Source: Rhodospirillales bacterium (lineage in GTDB: Bacteria; Pseudomonadota; Alphaproteobacteria; Acetobacterales; Acetobacteraceae). From it: DNA of 45,727 nt. Shown here one piece after another: positions 7,272-16,012 of the stretch; within the stretch, counting starts at the first letter, position 1; every line of letters begins with the position of its first letter. A program made the translations under genes and the position numbers. Below the pieces are notes generated by a model, which was given only the letters and a program-made list of their open reading frames with translations, was not told the DNA's origin and made no database searches. The stretch is from assembly GCA_947447625.1 (NCBI GenBank), contig CANFKS010000019.1, positions 1 to 45,727 of the forward strand, given 5' to 3'.

Positions 7272-8404
7272 GCGGCGCGGGGTTGCGCATCCGTGCCGGC
7301 CGGGTATTCGACGGCGAGCGGTTCCACGAGGCCAGCGATGTAACGATCGAGGACGGTCGGATCGCGGCGCTGCGTCCGGCCGGAACCGCCACTGCCTTCA
7401 CGCTGCCCGACGGCGCCCTGCTCATACCCGGATATGTTGACCTCCAGGTCAACGGTGGCGGCGGCGAAATGCTGAACGATAACCCGACCGCAGCCACGTT
7501 GGGGCGCATCGCCCGGGCCCATACGCGGGCCGGATCCACCACCATCCTGCCGACCCTCATCAGCGGCACGCGCCCCCTGCTTGCTGCCACCCTGTCGGCC
7601 GGCCGGGCGGCGCTTGCGGCTGGCGTGCCGGGGGTTGCCGGGCTCCATCTGGAGGGACCATTCCTGGCGCCGGTGCGGCGCGGCATCCATCCCGGCACCG
7701 CGATGACAGTGCCGACCGAAGACGACCTCGCGGCCCTGTGCGCCCCCTTCCCCGGCACGCTGCTGCTGACGCTGGCGCCCGAGATGGTGCCGCCGGCTGC
7801 CGTGGCGCGGCTGGTGGCGGCCGGGGTGATCGTGTTCGCGGGGCACACCGATGGCAGTTTCGCCGAGATCAAGGCCGGGCTCGACGCCGGTATTTCGGGC
7901 TTCACCCATCTTTACAATGCGATGTCCCCCCTCACGGTGCGCGAACCCGGTGCGGTGGGTGCCGCACTCGACAGTTCGACCGTGCGGGCTGGGATCATTG
8001 CCGATGGGCTCCATGTCCATGCCGCAGCAATCCGCGTGGCGCTGAAATGCTTGGGCCCGGCGCGGCTGTTCCTGGTGTCGGATGCCATGGCCACCGCGGC
8101 CTCGCAGACCACGAGTTTCGAGCTCTATGGGCAGACCATCACACTCAAGGACGGGCGCTTGACCAACAGCGGCGGCACCCTGGCCGGGGCGCACCTGACG
8201 ATGGCCGAGGCGGTGCAGATCGCGGTGCGCGATGTCGGCATCATGCTGGCCGACGCATTGCGAATGGCCACCCGGACCCCGGCGGAGGCCATCCACGCGC
8301 CTGATCTCGGGCGCATCGGCAAGGGCGCGCAGGGCAACCTGGTGGCGCTCGATCAGGCGCTGGGCGTGATCGCGGTGTGGCAGGGCGGCAAGCGGGTGGT
8401 CTGA
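7268..8404 (+). CDS. nagA: NagA, N-acetylglucosamine-6-phosphate deacetylase
   Basis: The 378-residue amidohydrolase removes acetate from GlcNAc-6-phosphate to give glucosamine-6-phosphate, directly after MurQ. Motifs: GYVDLQVNGGGG, the metal-site HLEGPFL, GHTDGSF, FTHLYNAM, the substrate residue block ADGLH, and catalytic Asp in LVSDAM. The length matches the family. It overlaps murQ by 4 bases (ATGA). The two enzymes together return muramic acid and glucosamine sugars to the hexosamine pool. No nagB or glmS is in the window. Confidence 0.93.
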   Translation: MSGAGLRIRAGRVFDGERFHEASDVTIEDGRIAALRPAGTATAFTLPDGALLIPGYVDLQVNGGGGEMLNDNPTAATLGRIARAHTRAGSTTILPTLISGTRPLLAATLSAGRAALAAGVPGVAGLHLEGPFLAPVRRGIHPGTAMTVPTEDDLAALCAPFPGTLLLTLAPEMVPPAAVARLVAAGVIVFAGHTDGSFAEIKAGLDAGISGFTHLYNAMSPLTVREPGAVGAALDSSTVRAGIIADGLHVHAAAIRVALKCLGPARLFLVSDAMATAASQTTSFELYGQTITLKDGRLTNSGGTLAGAHLTMAEAVQIAVRDVGIMLADALRMATRTPAEAIHAPDLGRIGKGAQGNLVALDQALGVIAVWQGGKRVV

Positions 8405-8417
8405 GCGGACCACCCGC
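8392..8417. terminator. Perfect hairpin over the nagA stop codon
   Basis: GCGGGTGGTC at 8392-8401 pairs perfectly with GACCACCCGC at 8408-8417 around a 6-base loop holding the nagA stop. It lies between the convergent nagA and aldehyde dehydrogenase genes and could act as a two-way terminator, but no T-tract follows on either side. Confidence 0.5.
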
Positions 8418-8436
8418 GTCATGCCATGGTTCGAGT

Positions 8437-9870
8437 TCAGAGACCCGCCTGGGTGACGAACTTGGTGTTGAGGTAGGCTTCCATTGCCTCAAGCCCGCCT
8501 TCCGAGCCGTATCCGCTGTCCTTGATGCCGCCGAAGGGCACTTCCGGCAGTGCCAGGCCGTGGTGGTTGATCGACATCATGCCGCTTTCGACCGCTGCGG
8601 CGATGGCGTTGGCCGTTTTGGCCGACCGGGTATAGGCGTAGGCGGCGAGGCCGTAGGGCAGGCGATTGGCTTCGGCCACCACGTCATCGAACGACTTGAA
8701 CGGCACCATCAGCGCAAGCGGGCCGAACGGCTCCTCGTTCATGACGCGCATGTCGAGGGTGAGGTCGCTCAGCACGGTGGGTTCGAAGAAGTTGCCGACA
8801 TTGCCGATCCGCTTGCCGCCGGTCTTCACGGTGGCGCCCTTCTGCACGGCATCGGCGATGAAGCCCTCCATCGCGGTGACGCGGCGCGGATTGGCGAGCG
8901 GGCCCATGGTGGAGGCCGGATCAAGCCCGTTGCCGACCTTCACGCCCTCGGCGACCTTGACGAACTTGGCGACGAAATTCTCATAGACGCTCTCCTGGAC
9001 CAGAAACCGCGTCGGCGAGACGCACACCTGCCCGGCGTTGCGGAACTTGTTGGTGGCGAGAATTTTGGAGGCAACGTCGATATCGGCGTCATCGAACACG
9101 ATGGCCGGAGCATGGCCGCCGAGTTCCATCGTCGCGCGCTTCATGTGCAGCCCGGCCAGGGCGGCAAGCTGCTTGCCGACCGCGGTCGAGCCCGTGAAGG
9201 ACATCTTCTTGATGACGGGATGCGGGATCAGATACCCGCTGATCTCGGCCGGCACGCCGTAGACCAGCTGCACCGCGCCGGCGGGCAGGCCCGCATCGGC
9301 ATAGGCGCGAACCAGCTCGGCACAGGAGGCCGGGGTCTCCTCGGGGCCCTTCAGGATCACCGAGCAGCCGGCGGCCAAGGCTGCCGAGATTTTGCGGACG
9401 GCCTGGTTGATCGGGAAGTTCCAAGGCGTGAAGGCGGCCACGGGGCCGACCGGCTCCTTGATGACCAACTGATACACCCCCTCCGCACGGGCCGGGATCA
9501 CGCGGCCATAGGCGCGGCGGGCTTCCTCGGCAAACCATTCGATCACGTCGGCCCCGGCCATCAACTCGCCCTTGGCCTCGACCAGCGGCTTGCCCTGTTC
9601 CTGCGTCATCAGGTCGGCGATCATGTCCACCCGCTCGCGGATCAGGCCGGCGGCCTTGCGCATCACCTTGGAGCGTTCGTAGGCCGAAACTTTTTTCCAT
9701 ACCGCGAAGCCCTTCTCGGCGGCGGCCAGCGCGCGGTCGAGGTCGGGAATCTCCGCATGGGCGACGGTGCCGAGCGGCTCGCCGGTCGCGGGGTTCATCA
9801 CCGTGAGCGTGCGGCCGGACACCGCGGCGGTCCAGGCGCCATCGATGAAGAGGGAGACATTGGCATACAT
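8437..9870 (-). CDS. NAD(P)-dependent succinate-semialdehyde-type dehydrogenase
   Basis: The 477-residue aldehyde dehydrogenase has the full catalytic set: TPWNFPIN with the oxyanion Asn, the cofactor-binding LKGPEETP and FTGSTAVG, the general base Glu in MELGGHAP and the nucleophile Cys in NAGQVCVSP. Overall it reads most like GabD/succinate-semialdehyde dehydrogenase, which yields succinate in the cytoplasm. alpha-Ketoglutarate-semialdehyde or glycolaldehyde dehydrogenases share these motifs, so substrate is uncertain. It stands alone, convergent with nagA. A small palindrome and a tandem duplication lie upstream. Confidence 0.85.
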   Translation of the reverse strand: MYANVSLFIDGAWTAAVSGRTLTVMNPATGEPLGTVAHAEIPDLDRALAAAEKGFAVWKKVSAYERSKVMRKAAGLIRERVDMIADLMTQEQGKPLVEAKGELMAGADVIEWFAEEARRAYGRVIPARAEGVYQLVIKEPVGPVAAFTPWNFPINQAVRKISAALAAGCSVILKGPEETPASCAELVRAYADAGLPAGAVQLVYGVPAEISGYLIPHPVIKKMSFTGSTAVGKQLAALAGLHMKRATMELGGHAPAIVFDDADIDVASKILATNKFRNAGQVCVSPTRFLVQESVYENFVAKFVKVAEGVKVGNGLDPASTMGPLANPRRVTAMEGFIADAVQKGATVKTGGKRIGNVGNFFEPTVLSDLTLDMRVMNEEPFGPLALMVPFKSFDDVVAEANRLPYGLAAYAYTRSAKTANAIAAAVESGMMSINHHGLALPEVPFGGIKDSGYGSEGGLEAMEAYLNTKFVTQAGL

Positions 9871-9898
9871 CGGGAGAGGTCCTTTCGGTTCGAAGCGC

Positions 9899-9914
9899 TA
9901 TACAGTGATGTATA
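9899..9914. promoter_or_regulatory. Small palindrome upstream of the aldehyde dehydrogenase gene
   Basis: TATAC and GTATA form inverted arms around AGTGAT, 29 bases upstream of the ATG at 9870. Position and symmetry suit a repressor operator of GntR or similar type. No regulator gene is adjacent, so this is only a candidate. Confidence 0.35.
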
Positions 9915-9960
9915 CAACGCCGGTGCTCACAGCGAAAGACACAGCCGCTTCGAGCCCCAG

Positions 9961-9986
9961 CGCAGACACCGGGCGCAGACACCGGG
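9961..9986. repeat. 13-base tandem duplication
   Basis: CGCAGACACCGGG occurs twice head to tail, followed by CGCA. It lies in the intergenic region between the aldehyde dehydrogenase gene and aapJ. It is probably a slippage product, and no function is evident. Confidence 0.8.
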
Positions 9987-10095
9987 CGCAAGTGCTGCCT
10001 GAAAGCGACGATCAGTTTCCGACCGAAGGTTGCAACCCAGCCATGAATGCGTCAGCCTCCCAGATGCTGATAACTGATCAAACAGGGAGACTGGC

Positions 10096-11157
10096 ATGAC
10101 CTCACTTCCCGCACGCGCTCTGCGTGCCGGCCGCCTGGCGCTTGCCGCCGGCGCCGCGATGTTCCTCGCTACCACCGTCGCACAGGCGCAGGTCGCACCT
10201 CCACCAGGGCCAACGGTCGAGGCGATCAAGAAGCGCGGCGCGCTCAACTGCGGCATCGATACAGGCGTGCCCGGCTTCGCCTTCCAGGACAACAAGGGCG
10301 TATGGCACGGGATCGACATCGATTATTGCCGCGCCATCGCCGCTGCCGTGCTGGGCGATCCGGACAAGGTGAAGTTCACCGGCACCACTGCCGCCGCGCG
10401 CTTCACCGTGTTGCAGGCTGGCGAAATCGACGTCCTGATCCGCGATTCCACGCTGACCTTCACGCGCTCCACCGTGCTCGGCCTCGATGAAGTCGCCATC
10501 AACTTCTATGCCGGCCAGGGCTTCCTGGTGCGCAAGTCGATCGGCGTGAGCAAGGCAGCCGACCTGCAGGGCGCCACGATCTGCGTGATCACCGGCGCGA
10601 CGCTCGAACTGAACATCGCCGACTTCGCCCGCTCCACCGGCGCCAAGATCGGCACGCTGCTGTTCGACAAGCCGGAAGAAGCCATCGCCGCGATGGAAGC
10701 CGGCCGCTGCGACGGCTACACCGACGACACCGGCTCGCTCGCCGGCATGCGCTCGACCCTGAAAGTGCCCGCCGACTGGATGGTGCTGCCGGAGGCGATC
10801 AGCAAGGAGCCGCTCGGCCTGCATATCCGCTCGGGTGACGCGCGCTGGCAGAAGATCATCTTCTGGCTCGACAATGCCCTGAAATCCGCCGAGGAATTCG
10901 GTGTGACGAAGGCCAATGCCGACCAGCTCAAATCGTCCAGCAAGGACCCGTTCATCCTGCGCCTGCTCGGCGCCGAGGGTGATACCGGCAAGGCGCTGGG
11001 CCTCGACGAAGCCTGGGCGCTGCGCGCGATCAAGGTTGCGGGCAACTACGGCGAAATGTACGACACGCATTTCGGGCCCAAGGCGCTCGCGCTGCCGCGT
11101 GGCCAGAACAACCTCTACACCAAGGGCGGGCTGCACTACCCGTTGCCGATCCGTTGA
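10096..11157 (+). CDS. aapJ: AapJ, periplasmic general L-amino-acid-binding protein
   Basis: The 353-residue protein has a signal peptide (to about residue 31, ending AQA) and then a solute-binding family 3 domain: LNCGIDTGVPGFAF, GIDIDYCRAIAAAVLGD, RDSTLTFTRS and CDGYTDDTGSLAG. Length and motifs match AapJ, which delivers a broad range of L-amino acids to a dedicated ABC importer. The ATG at 10096 has GGGAG 7 bases upstream. The aapQ and aapM permeases follow at once, so the three are cotranscribed. Specificity is inferred from the family. Confidence 0.92.
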   Translation: MTSLPARALRAGRLALAAGAAMFLATTVAQAQVAPPPGPTVEAIKKRGALNCGIDTGVPGFAFQDNKGVWHGIDIDYCRAIAAAVLGDPDKVKFTGTTAAARFTVLQAGEIDVLIRDSTLTFTRSTVLGLDEVAINFYAGQGFLVRKSIGVSKAADLQGATICVITGATLELNIADFARSTGAKIGTLLFDKPEEAIAAMEAGRCDGYTDDTGSLAGMRSTLKVPADWMVLPEAISKEPLGLHIRSGDARWQKIIFWLDNALKSAEEFGVTKANADQLKSSSKDPFILRLLGAEGDTGKALGLDEAWALRAIKVAGNYGEMYDTHFGPKALALPRGQNNLYTKGGLHYPLPIR

Positions 11158-11173
11158 TCCGGGGGCCAGCGAC

Positions 11174-12277
11174 TTGACCAGCAAAGGCCGGGCGCTGGCC
11201 TGGCAGGCTGCGGCGGTGGTTTCGGCCACCGCCGTGGTCCTGTATTTTGCTCATAATGTCACCACCAATCTCGCCGTGCGCGGGATCCAGTTCGGCTTCG
11301 GCTTCCTGTGGGCCAAGGCCGGGTTCGACATCCCTTTCCATCTCGCGGAATGGGATGTGAATTTCTCCTATGGCCGTGCGCTCTGGGTGGCGGGGATCAA
11401 TACTCTGTTTGCCGCGGCGATCTGCATCGCGCTGTCCTCGGCGCTGGGGCTGACGCTCGCACTCATGCGGCTGTCCGGCAATTTGCTGGCGGCCGGCACA
11501 TCGCGGGTGTTGATCGAGTTGATCCGCAACACGCCGCAGTTGTTGCAGATCGTGTTCTTCTATTTTGCCGTGCTGCAGGCGCTGCCGCAGATGCGCCAGA
11601 GCGTCACCATCGGCACCTCGGTATTCCTCAATGTGCGCGGACTGTTCCTGCCGGCTGCCTCGGGCGAGGCATGGGACTGGATCAGCAGCGCGACGATCGG
11701 CCTCGTGGTGCTCGTTGCCGTGCTGTGGAAGCGGATGGGAATGGTGGTGCCGCGCCTGCTGGTGCTGCCGCCGGTCCTGATTATTGGCCTCGTGGCCGCT
11801 GGGTTCACGGCGCAGTGGGATGCGCCGGTTCTCAAGGGGTTCAATTTCGTCGGCGGCGTGCGCGTTCCGCCCGAGATCCTGGCGCTGGCGCTGGGGGTTT
11901 CGATCTACACCAGCGCGTTCATCGCCGAAAATGTCCGCGCCTCGATCCTCGGCGTGCATCGCGGGCAAACCGAGGCGGCCTATTCGCTCGGGCTCCCGCC
12001 GGGGCGGACCATGGCGCTGGTGGTGCTGCCGCAGGCGATGCGGCTGCTGATTCCGCCACTGACCAGCCAATATCTCAACATCATCAAGTCCACCACCCTC
12101 GGGGCCGCCATCGCCTATCCCGAGATATTGCAGATTTTCGCGCGCACCGTGCTCAACCAATCCGGCCGGGCGATCGAGGTGATGACGTTGGTGCTCGGCG
12201 TATTCCTGGTGATCAATCTGCTTGCCTCGGCGGGGATGAACGCATGGAACCGGCGGCTGACGCTGCAGGGACGATAG
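11174..12277 (+). CDS. aapQ: AapQ, amino-acid ABC transporter permease
   Basis: No ATG fits the N-terminus. A TTG at 11174 preceded by GGGGG gives 367 residues starting LTSKGRALAWQ, in line with AapQ; the open frame extends upstream inside aapJ in another frame. Several membrane helices are evident. The C-terminal region has the EAA loop for ATPase contact (ASILGVHRGQTEAAYSLGL, about 90 residues before the end) and the HisM-type start ELIRNTPQLLQ. It forms the inner-membrane channel with AapM. There is a 16-base gap to aapJ. Confidence 0.9.
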   Translation: MTSKGRALAWQAAAVVSATAVVLYFAHNVTTNLAVRGIQFGFGFLWAKAGFDIPFHLAEWDVNFSYGRALWVAGINTLFAAAICIALSSALGLTLALMRLSGNLLAAGTSRVLIELIRNTPQLLQIVFFYFAVLQALPQMRQSVTIGTSVFLNVRGLFLPAASGEAWDWISSATIGLVVLVAVLWKRMGMVVPRLLVLPPVLIIGLVAAGFTAQWDAPVLKGFNFVGGVRVPPEILALALGVSIYTSAFIAENVRASILGVHRGQTEAAYSLGLPPGRTMALVVLPQAMRLLIPPLTSQYLNIIKSTTLGAAIAYPEILQIFARTVLNQSGRAIEVMTLVLGVFLVINLLASAGMNAWNRRLTLQGR

Positions 12278-12281
12278 AGAC

Positions 12282-13340
12282 ATGACCCGTCATCCCTGGT
12301 TTCGCGCCCTGTTCGGTTCCAAGGGCAATATGATCGTCACGCTGCTGATGATCGCGCTGTTCGCCTGGGTCGTGCCAGGCCTGGTGCGCTGGGCCTTCGG
12401 CCACGCGGTGTGGGAAGCAGCCAACCGGGCGGAATGCATCGCCACCGACACCGGCGCGTGCTGGGCCTTCATCAAGGCGCGGTTCGCATTGTTCTTTTAC
12501 GGCACCTATCCCGTGGACGAACGCTGGCGTGTGCATCTCGGCCTCGCGCTGCTGGTGGTGATCGGCACCGGCGCGCTGTTTTCGCACCGACGGCGCGGCT
12601 GGTGGTTGCTGGCGCTGATGGTGCTGGTGCCGGTGGCTGATGCGATTTTGCTGGCTGGCGGAATGCTGGGGCTGCCTGCCGTGCCGACGGAGCGCTGGGG
12701 CGGGCTGATGCTCAACCTGGTGATCTCCTTCGTCGCTCTTGCCGGCGCCATGCCGATCGGAATTGCGCTCGCGTTCGGGCGCCGCTCATCCTGGCCGGTG
12801 ATCCGCTATGGCAGCATCGGCCTGATCGAGTTCTGGCGTGGGGTGCCGTTGCTGACCGTGCTGTTCATGGGGCTCGTGCTGCTGCCGCTGTTCCTGCCCA
12901 ACGGCGTCAATGTCGACAACCTGGTCCGCGCGCTGGTGGTGATGACCATCTTCACCGGGGCCTACATGGCCGAAACCATCCGCGGCGGCTTGCAGGGCGT
13001 GCCGCCAGGACAGGCGGAGGCGGCCCTGGCGCTGGGCATGCATGGGACGCAGGTGCAGGTGCTGGTGGTGCTGCCCCAGGCGCTGCGCCTCGCCATCCCC
13101 GGCATCATCAACATCGCGGTGGACCTGTTCAAGGACACATCGCTGGTCTCCATCGTCGGCCTGTTTGACCTGATGGGGGTCGTCGGCCAATCCGTGAAGG
13201 ACCCGGCCTGGACCGGTCTCGCGGCGGAGGGTTACGTGTTCGCCGCCGTGGTTTTCTTCTTCGCCTGCCTCGTGATTTCGCTCGGCGGCTCCGTTCTCGA
13301 ACGGCATTTTTCTTCCGCGCCCAAGGAATCGAAGTCCTGA
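12282..13340 (+). CDS. aapM: AapM, amino-acid ABC transporter permease
   Basis: The 352-residue membrane protein starts 4 bases after aapQ. It shows the polar amino-acid permease features EFWRGVPLLTVLFM and an EAA loop GLQGVPPGQAEAALALGM, plus multiple helices. It should pair with AapQ in the membrane. In most alphaproteobacteria the ATPase gene aapP follows; here the next gene is an unrelated solute-binding protein, so the energising subunit must come from elsewhere. A GC hairpin lies just after the stop codon (about 13353-13368). Confidence 0.92.
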   Translation: MTRHPWFRALFGSKGNMIVTLLMIALFAWVVPGLVRWAFGHAVWEAANRAECIATDTGACWAFIKARFALFFYGTYPVDERWRVHLGLALLVVIGTGALFSHRRRGWWLLALMVLVPVADAILLAGGMLGLPAVPTERWGGLMLNLVISFVALAGAMPIGIALAFGRRSSWPVIRYGSIGLIEFWRGVPLLTVLFMGLVLLPLFLPNGVNVDNLVRALVVMTIFTGAYMAETIRGGLQGVPPGQAEAALALGMHGTQVQVLVVLPQALRLAIPGIINIAVDLFKDTSLVSIVGLFDLMGVVGQSVKDPAWTGLAAEGYVFAAVVFFFACLVISLGGSVLERHFSSAPKESKS

Positions 13341-13424
13341 TCCGAATCCGATAGGCGCCCGGGTGGGCGCATCCGCGTCGGTGTGGTATCGACCCGATCG
13401 ATGCCGCCAACGAAGAGGCCCCCG

Positions 13425-14981
13425 ATGCCGCACGTGACCCGCCGGATGACCCTGGCCGGCGCCGTTACCGCCCTGCCCCGCTTCGCGATCGCGCAAGCCG
13501 ACAACCGGCCGGCGATCACGGTCGCGGTCCAGAAAATCGCCAATTCCGGCGTGCTGGATGTGTTCCGCGAACAATCCTCCAATGCCTCCGAACGCTGGAC
13601 CGGCTCGATCCTGGAAACCCTCATCGGCCGCAACCAGCAAGGCACCCTCGAACGCGTACCGGGCCTCGCCACCAGCTGGAAGCGGATCGATCCGCGCACC
13701 GTCGAACTTGCCCTGCGCCCCGGCGTAAAACTGCACAACGGCGACACCATGACGGCCGAGGACGTCGCCTTCTCCTTCGGCCCGGAGCGCACAGCGGCCG
13801 AAACCCTGCCGGGCGACGTCAGGGCGGTGGCGCGGCGCTATTTCCCGGCGCTGGAAGAAATCGAGATCGTTGACGCCCGCACCGTCCGCTTCGTCAACCG
13901 CACGCCGGACCTCACATTGGAGGGAAGACTCTCCGCCAGCGGGGCGCAAATCGTCTCGGCACGCGCCTGGCGCGAGGGTGGCGACTGGCAGGGGAATCGC
14001 AACCGCCCGGTCGGCACTGGGCCATACCGACTGCGGCAGTTCAAGCCCGACTCCGTCCTCGAACTTGAGGCCCATGACGAATACTGGGGCGGCCGCCCGC
14101 CGCTGCGCGCCCTGCGCTTCCTCGAAATCCCCGAGACCGCCTCGCGCATCGCCGCGCTGCAATCGGGCGAAGTGCAGTTCGCCGCGGACATCCCGCCCGA
14201 CCAGATCGCCGGCGTCGAGGCGTCGCATGGGCTTGAAGTTCAGGGCGGGCTGGTCGCCAATCACCGCATCCTGGCCTTCGACAAGCAGCACCCGGCCCTG
14301 GTCGATCCCCGCATCCGCCTTGCCATCGCCCATGCAATCGACGGGCAGGCGATCGTCGACGCCCTCTGGGCAGGCCGCTCGCGCGTCCCGCCCGGGCTGC
14401 AATGGGAGTTCTACGGCGCAATGTTCGTGCCGGGCTGGACGGTGCCGAAATATGACCCCGCGCAGGCCCGCGCCCTGCTCAAGGCCGCCGGCTACAAGGG
14501 GGACCCGATCACCTACCGCGCCCGCAACGACTACTACACCGCCGAGATCGCCACCGCGCAGATCATCGTCGAGTTCTGTCGCGAGGCCGGCATCAACCTG
14601 ACCCTCGAAGTGAAGGAAAACTGGGCCCAGGTGCTCGACAAGACCGGCCCGCGCGGCATCCGGGACTGGTCGAACGCCGCCACCTTCGATGACCCGATCT
14701 CCTCCATCGTCAACCAGCACGGCCCGAACGGGGCGCAGCGCGGCAATGGCGAATGGTCGAACGACGAGATGAACCGCCTGTCGGTCGCCCTCGAAGCCGG
14801 GACCGACATGGCGGAGCGGCAGCGCCTGTTCGCCCGCATGCTCGCGATCTGCGAGCGCGAGGACCCTGCCTACGTCGTGCTCCACCAGAACGCGGCCTTC
14901 GTGGCCAAGCAGAAGGCGCTGCCCTGGCGCGCCTCACCCTCGTTCTTCCTCGATTTCAGCGCCCGGAACTGGCGCGCGTAG
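13425..14981 (+). CDS. Dipeptide/oligopeptide-type ABC substrate-binding protein (family 5)
   Basis: The start at ATG 13425 is preceded by GAAGAGG; an earlier in-frame start at 13383 adds 14 residues. The 518-residue protein begins TRRMTLAGAV with a hydrophobic stretch ending AIAQA, which resembles a Tat signal. The mature part has solute-binding family 5 features: GLATSWKRID, LRPGVKLHNGDTMTAEDVAFSF, GTGPYRLRQF and KYDPAQARALLKAAGYKG. It would bind a peptide, nickel chelate, opine or similar ligand in the periplasm. No permease or ATPase genes adjoin it. Confidence 0.87.
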   Translation: MPHVTRRMTLAGAVTALPRFAIAQADNRPAITVAVQKIANSGVLDVFREQSSNASERWTGSILETLIGRNQQGTLERVPGLATSWKRIDPRTVELALRPGVKLHNGDTMTAEDVAFSFGPERTAAETLPGDVRAVARRYFPALEEIEIVDARTVRFVNRTPDLTLEGRLSASGAQIVSARAWREGGDWQGNRNRPVGTGPYRLRQFKPDSVLELEAHDEYWGGRPPLRALRFLEIPETASRIAALQSGEVQFAADIPPDQIAGVEASHGLEVQGGLVANHRILAFDKQHPALVDPRIRLAIAHAIDGQAIVDALWAGRSRVPPGLQWEFYGAMFVPGWTVPKYDPAQARALLKAAGYKGDPITYRARNDYYTAEIATAQIIVEFCREAGINLTLEVKENWAQVLDKTGPRGIRDWSNAATFDDPISSIVNQHGPNGAQRGNGEWSNDEMNRLSVALEAGTDMAERQRLFARMLAICEREDPAYVVLHQNAAFVAKQKALPWRASPSFFLDFSARNWRA

Positions 14982-15015
14982 AGCCGAGAGCAATGCCGCC
15001 TCTGGCGATCCCGCT

Positions 15016-15924
15016 CTACCCCGCAAACGCCTCGAAAATCTCCCGCACCGCCGCCCGGTGATCCCCCGTGGCGGAGGAGGGCACGATCACCGGCGTATGC
15101 ACACCGGCAGCACGCCAAGCCTCGACCCCGTCGCGCACCTGGGTCCTGGTGCCGGACAGGGTGACGTCGTCGAGCCACCGGTCATGCAGATGCTTGACGA
15201 TCTCGTCCTGCTTGCCGGCTGCGATGCAGGCTTCGATCGCCGTCATCTCCTCCATGTAGCCGGCTTCCTTCCAGTAGTTCCGATAGTTCGGCAGGTTGGC
15301 GTAGCCGATCAGGGTGCGGCGATGCACGGCACGGGCGGCGGCGATGTCGTCGCTCACGCAGGTCGGGATCATGTTGCCGATAAAGAACCCCCCGCTCCGG
15401 TGCGCCGCCGGCAGCACGGCGAGCGAGTCGGGTGTGTGGCGCAGGGAGGCATTGGCGAAAATCAGGCCCTGGCCGAGTTCACCCGCGAGTTGGATCATCT
15501 TTTTGCGCAAGGTGGCGACGATGATGGGCGGCAATTCGCCGAGCTTGTCGTGCGAGCGGTATTTCTCGATGAACGCTCGGGTATCGCCAAGCGGCTTGCC
15601 CGGGGTCACGCCCATGCGGACATGGCTCGGCCCGTGCGCGATGCCGATGCCGAGGCTGAACCGGCCGCCGGAGATTTCGTGCATGAAGGCGGCGGCCTGG
15701 GCGAAATCCTCGTTGGTGCGCTGGTAGATCGGCGCGATGGCGGTGGCGAAGGGGATGGTTTTGGTGTTCCACGCCAGCGCCTCGCAGAACGACATGTTGC
15801 CGAACACCGAGGGCGTGTAGATCCCGGCGAAACCGCGCTGTTCGGCCTCCTGCGCGAGTTCCACGGTTTGCCGCCGCCGCCGGGGCGAGGCGATGATGCA
15901 GATGCCGGGCAGGATCGGAGCCAT
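15016..15924 (-). CDS. LLM-class flavin-dependent oxidoreductase (luciferase-like)
   Basis: The 302-residue TIM-barrel protein shows luciferase-like monooxygenase hallmarks: AQEAEQRGFAGIYTPSV near the N-terminus, TAIAPIYQR, and EISGGRFSLGIGIAHGPSHVR, the usual FMN/F420-site segment. Substrate and cofactor cannot be told from sequence. GAGGAAA lies 7 bases before the ATG, and an AT-rich palindrome lies 22 bases further upstream. It is on the same strand as the hopanoid operon, 70 bases after shc, but the palindrome and AT-rich leader suggest its own promoter. Confidence 0.85.
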   Translation of the reverse strand: MAPILPGICIIASPRRRRQTVELAQEAEQRGFAGIYTPSVFGNMSFCEALAWNTKTIPFATAIAPIYQRTNEDFAQAAAFMHEISGGRFSLGIGIAHGPSHVRMGVTPGKPLGDTRAFIEKYRSHDKLGELPPIIVATLRKKMIQLAGELGQGLIFANASLRHTPDSLAVLPAAHRSGGFFIGNMIPTCVSDDIAAARAVHRRTLIGYANLPNYRNYWKEAGYMEEMTAIEACIAAGKQDEIVKHLHDRWLDDVTLSGTRTQVRDGVEAWRAAGVHTPVIVPSSATGDHRAAVREIFEAFAG

Positions 15925-15946
15925 GAGCGGTTTCCTCGGATGGTTT

Positions 15947-15963
15947 AATTATATGGTATAATT
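15947..15963. promoter_or_regulatory. AT-rich palindrome in front of the LLM oxidoreductase gene
   Basis: AATTATA and TATAATT are perfect inverted arms around TGG. The palindrome holds a TATAAT-like -10 element on the minus strand and lies 23-39 bases before the ATG. A repressor operator overlapping the promoter is plausible; no regulator gene lies nearby. Confidence 0.45.
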
Positions 15964-15978
15964 GTGATGGAGTATCAT

Positions 15979-16012
15979 TAAAACCCCCAGGCCACTAAAA
16001 CCCCCAGGCCAC
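15979..16012. repeat. 17-base tandem duplication at the shc 3' end
   Basis: TAAAACCCCCAGGCCAC occurs twice in a row (15979-15995 and 15996-16012). It duplicates the last codons of shc (VAWGF) and its stop. The inner copy ends the gene with TAG; the outer copy lies in the untranslated region with the presumed original TAA. Confidence 0.9.

Noticed and set aside
6569-8422. 617-residue minus-strand frame opposite murQ-nagA
   Set aside because: Antisense to two enzymes with complete motifs and a coupled 4-base overlap.
13353-13368. Strong terminator after aapM
   Set aside because: GCGCCC/GGGCGC forms a short stem, but no T-tract follows, so I do not call it as a terminator.
12786-14885. 699-residue minus-strand frame opposite aapM and the binding-protein gene
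   Set aside because: Shadow frame spanning two real genes and their gap; composition is unlike a protein of this genome.
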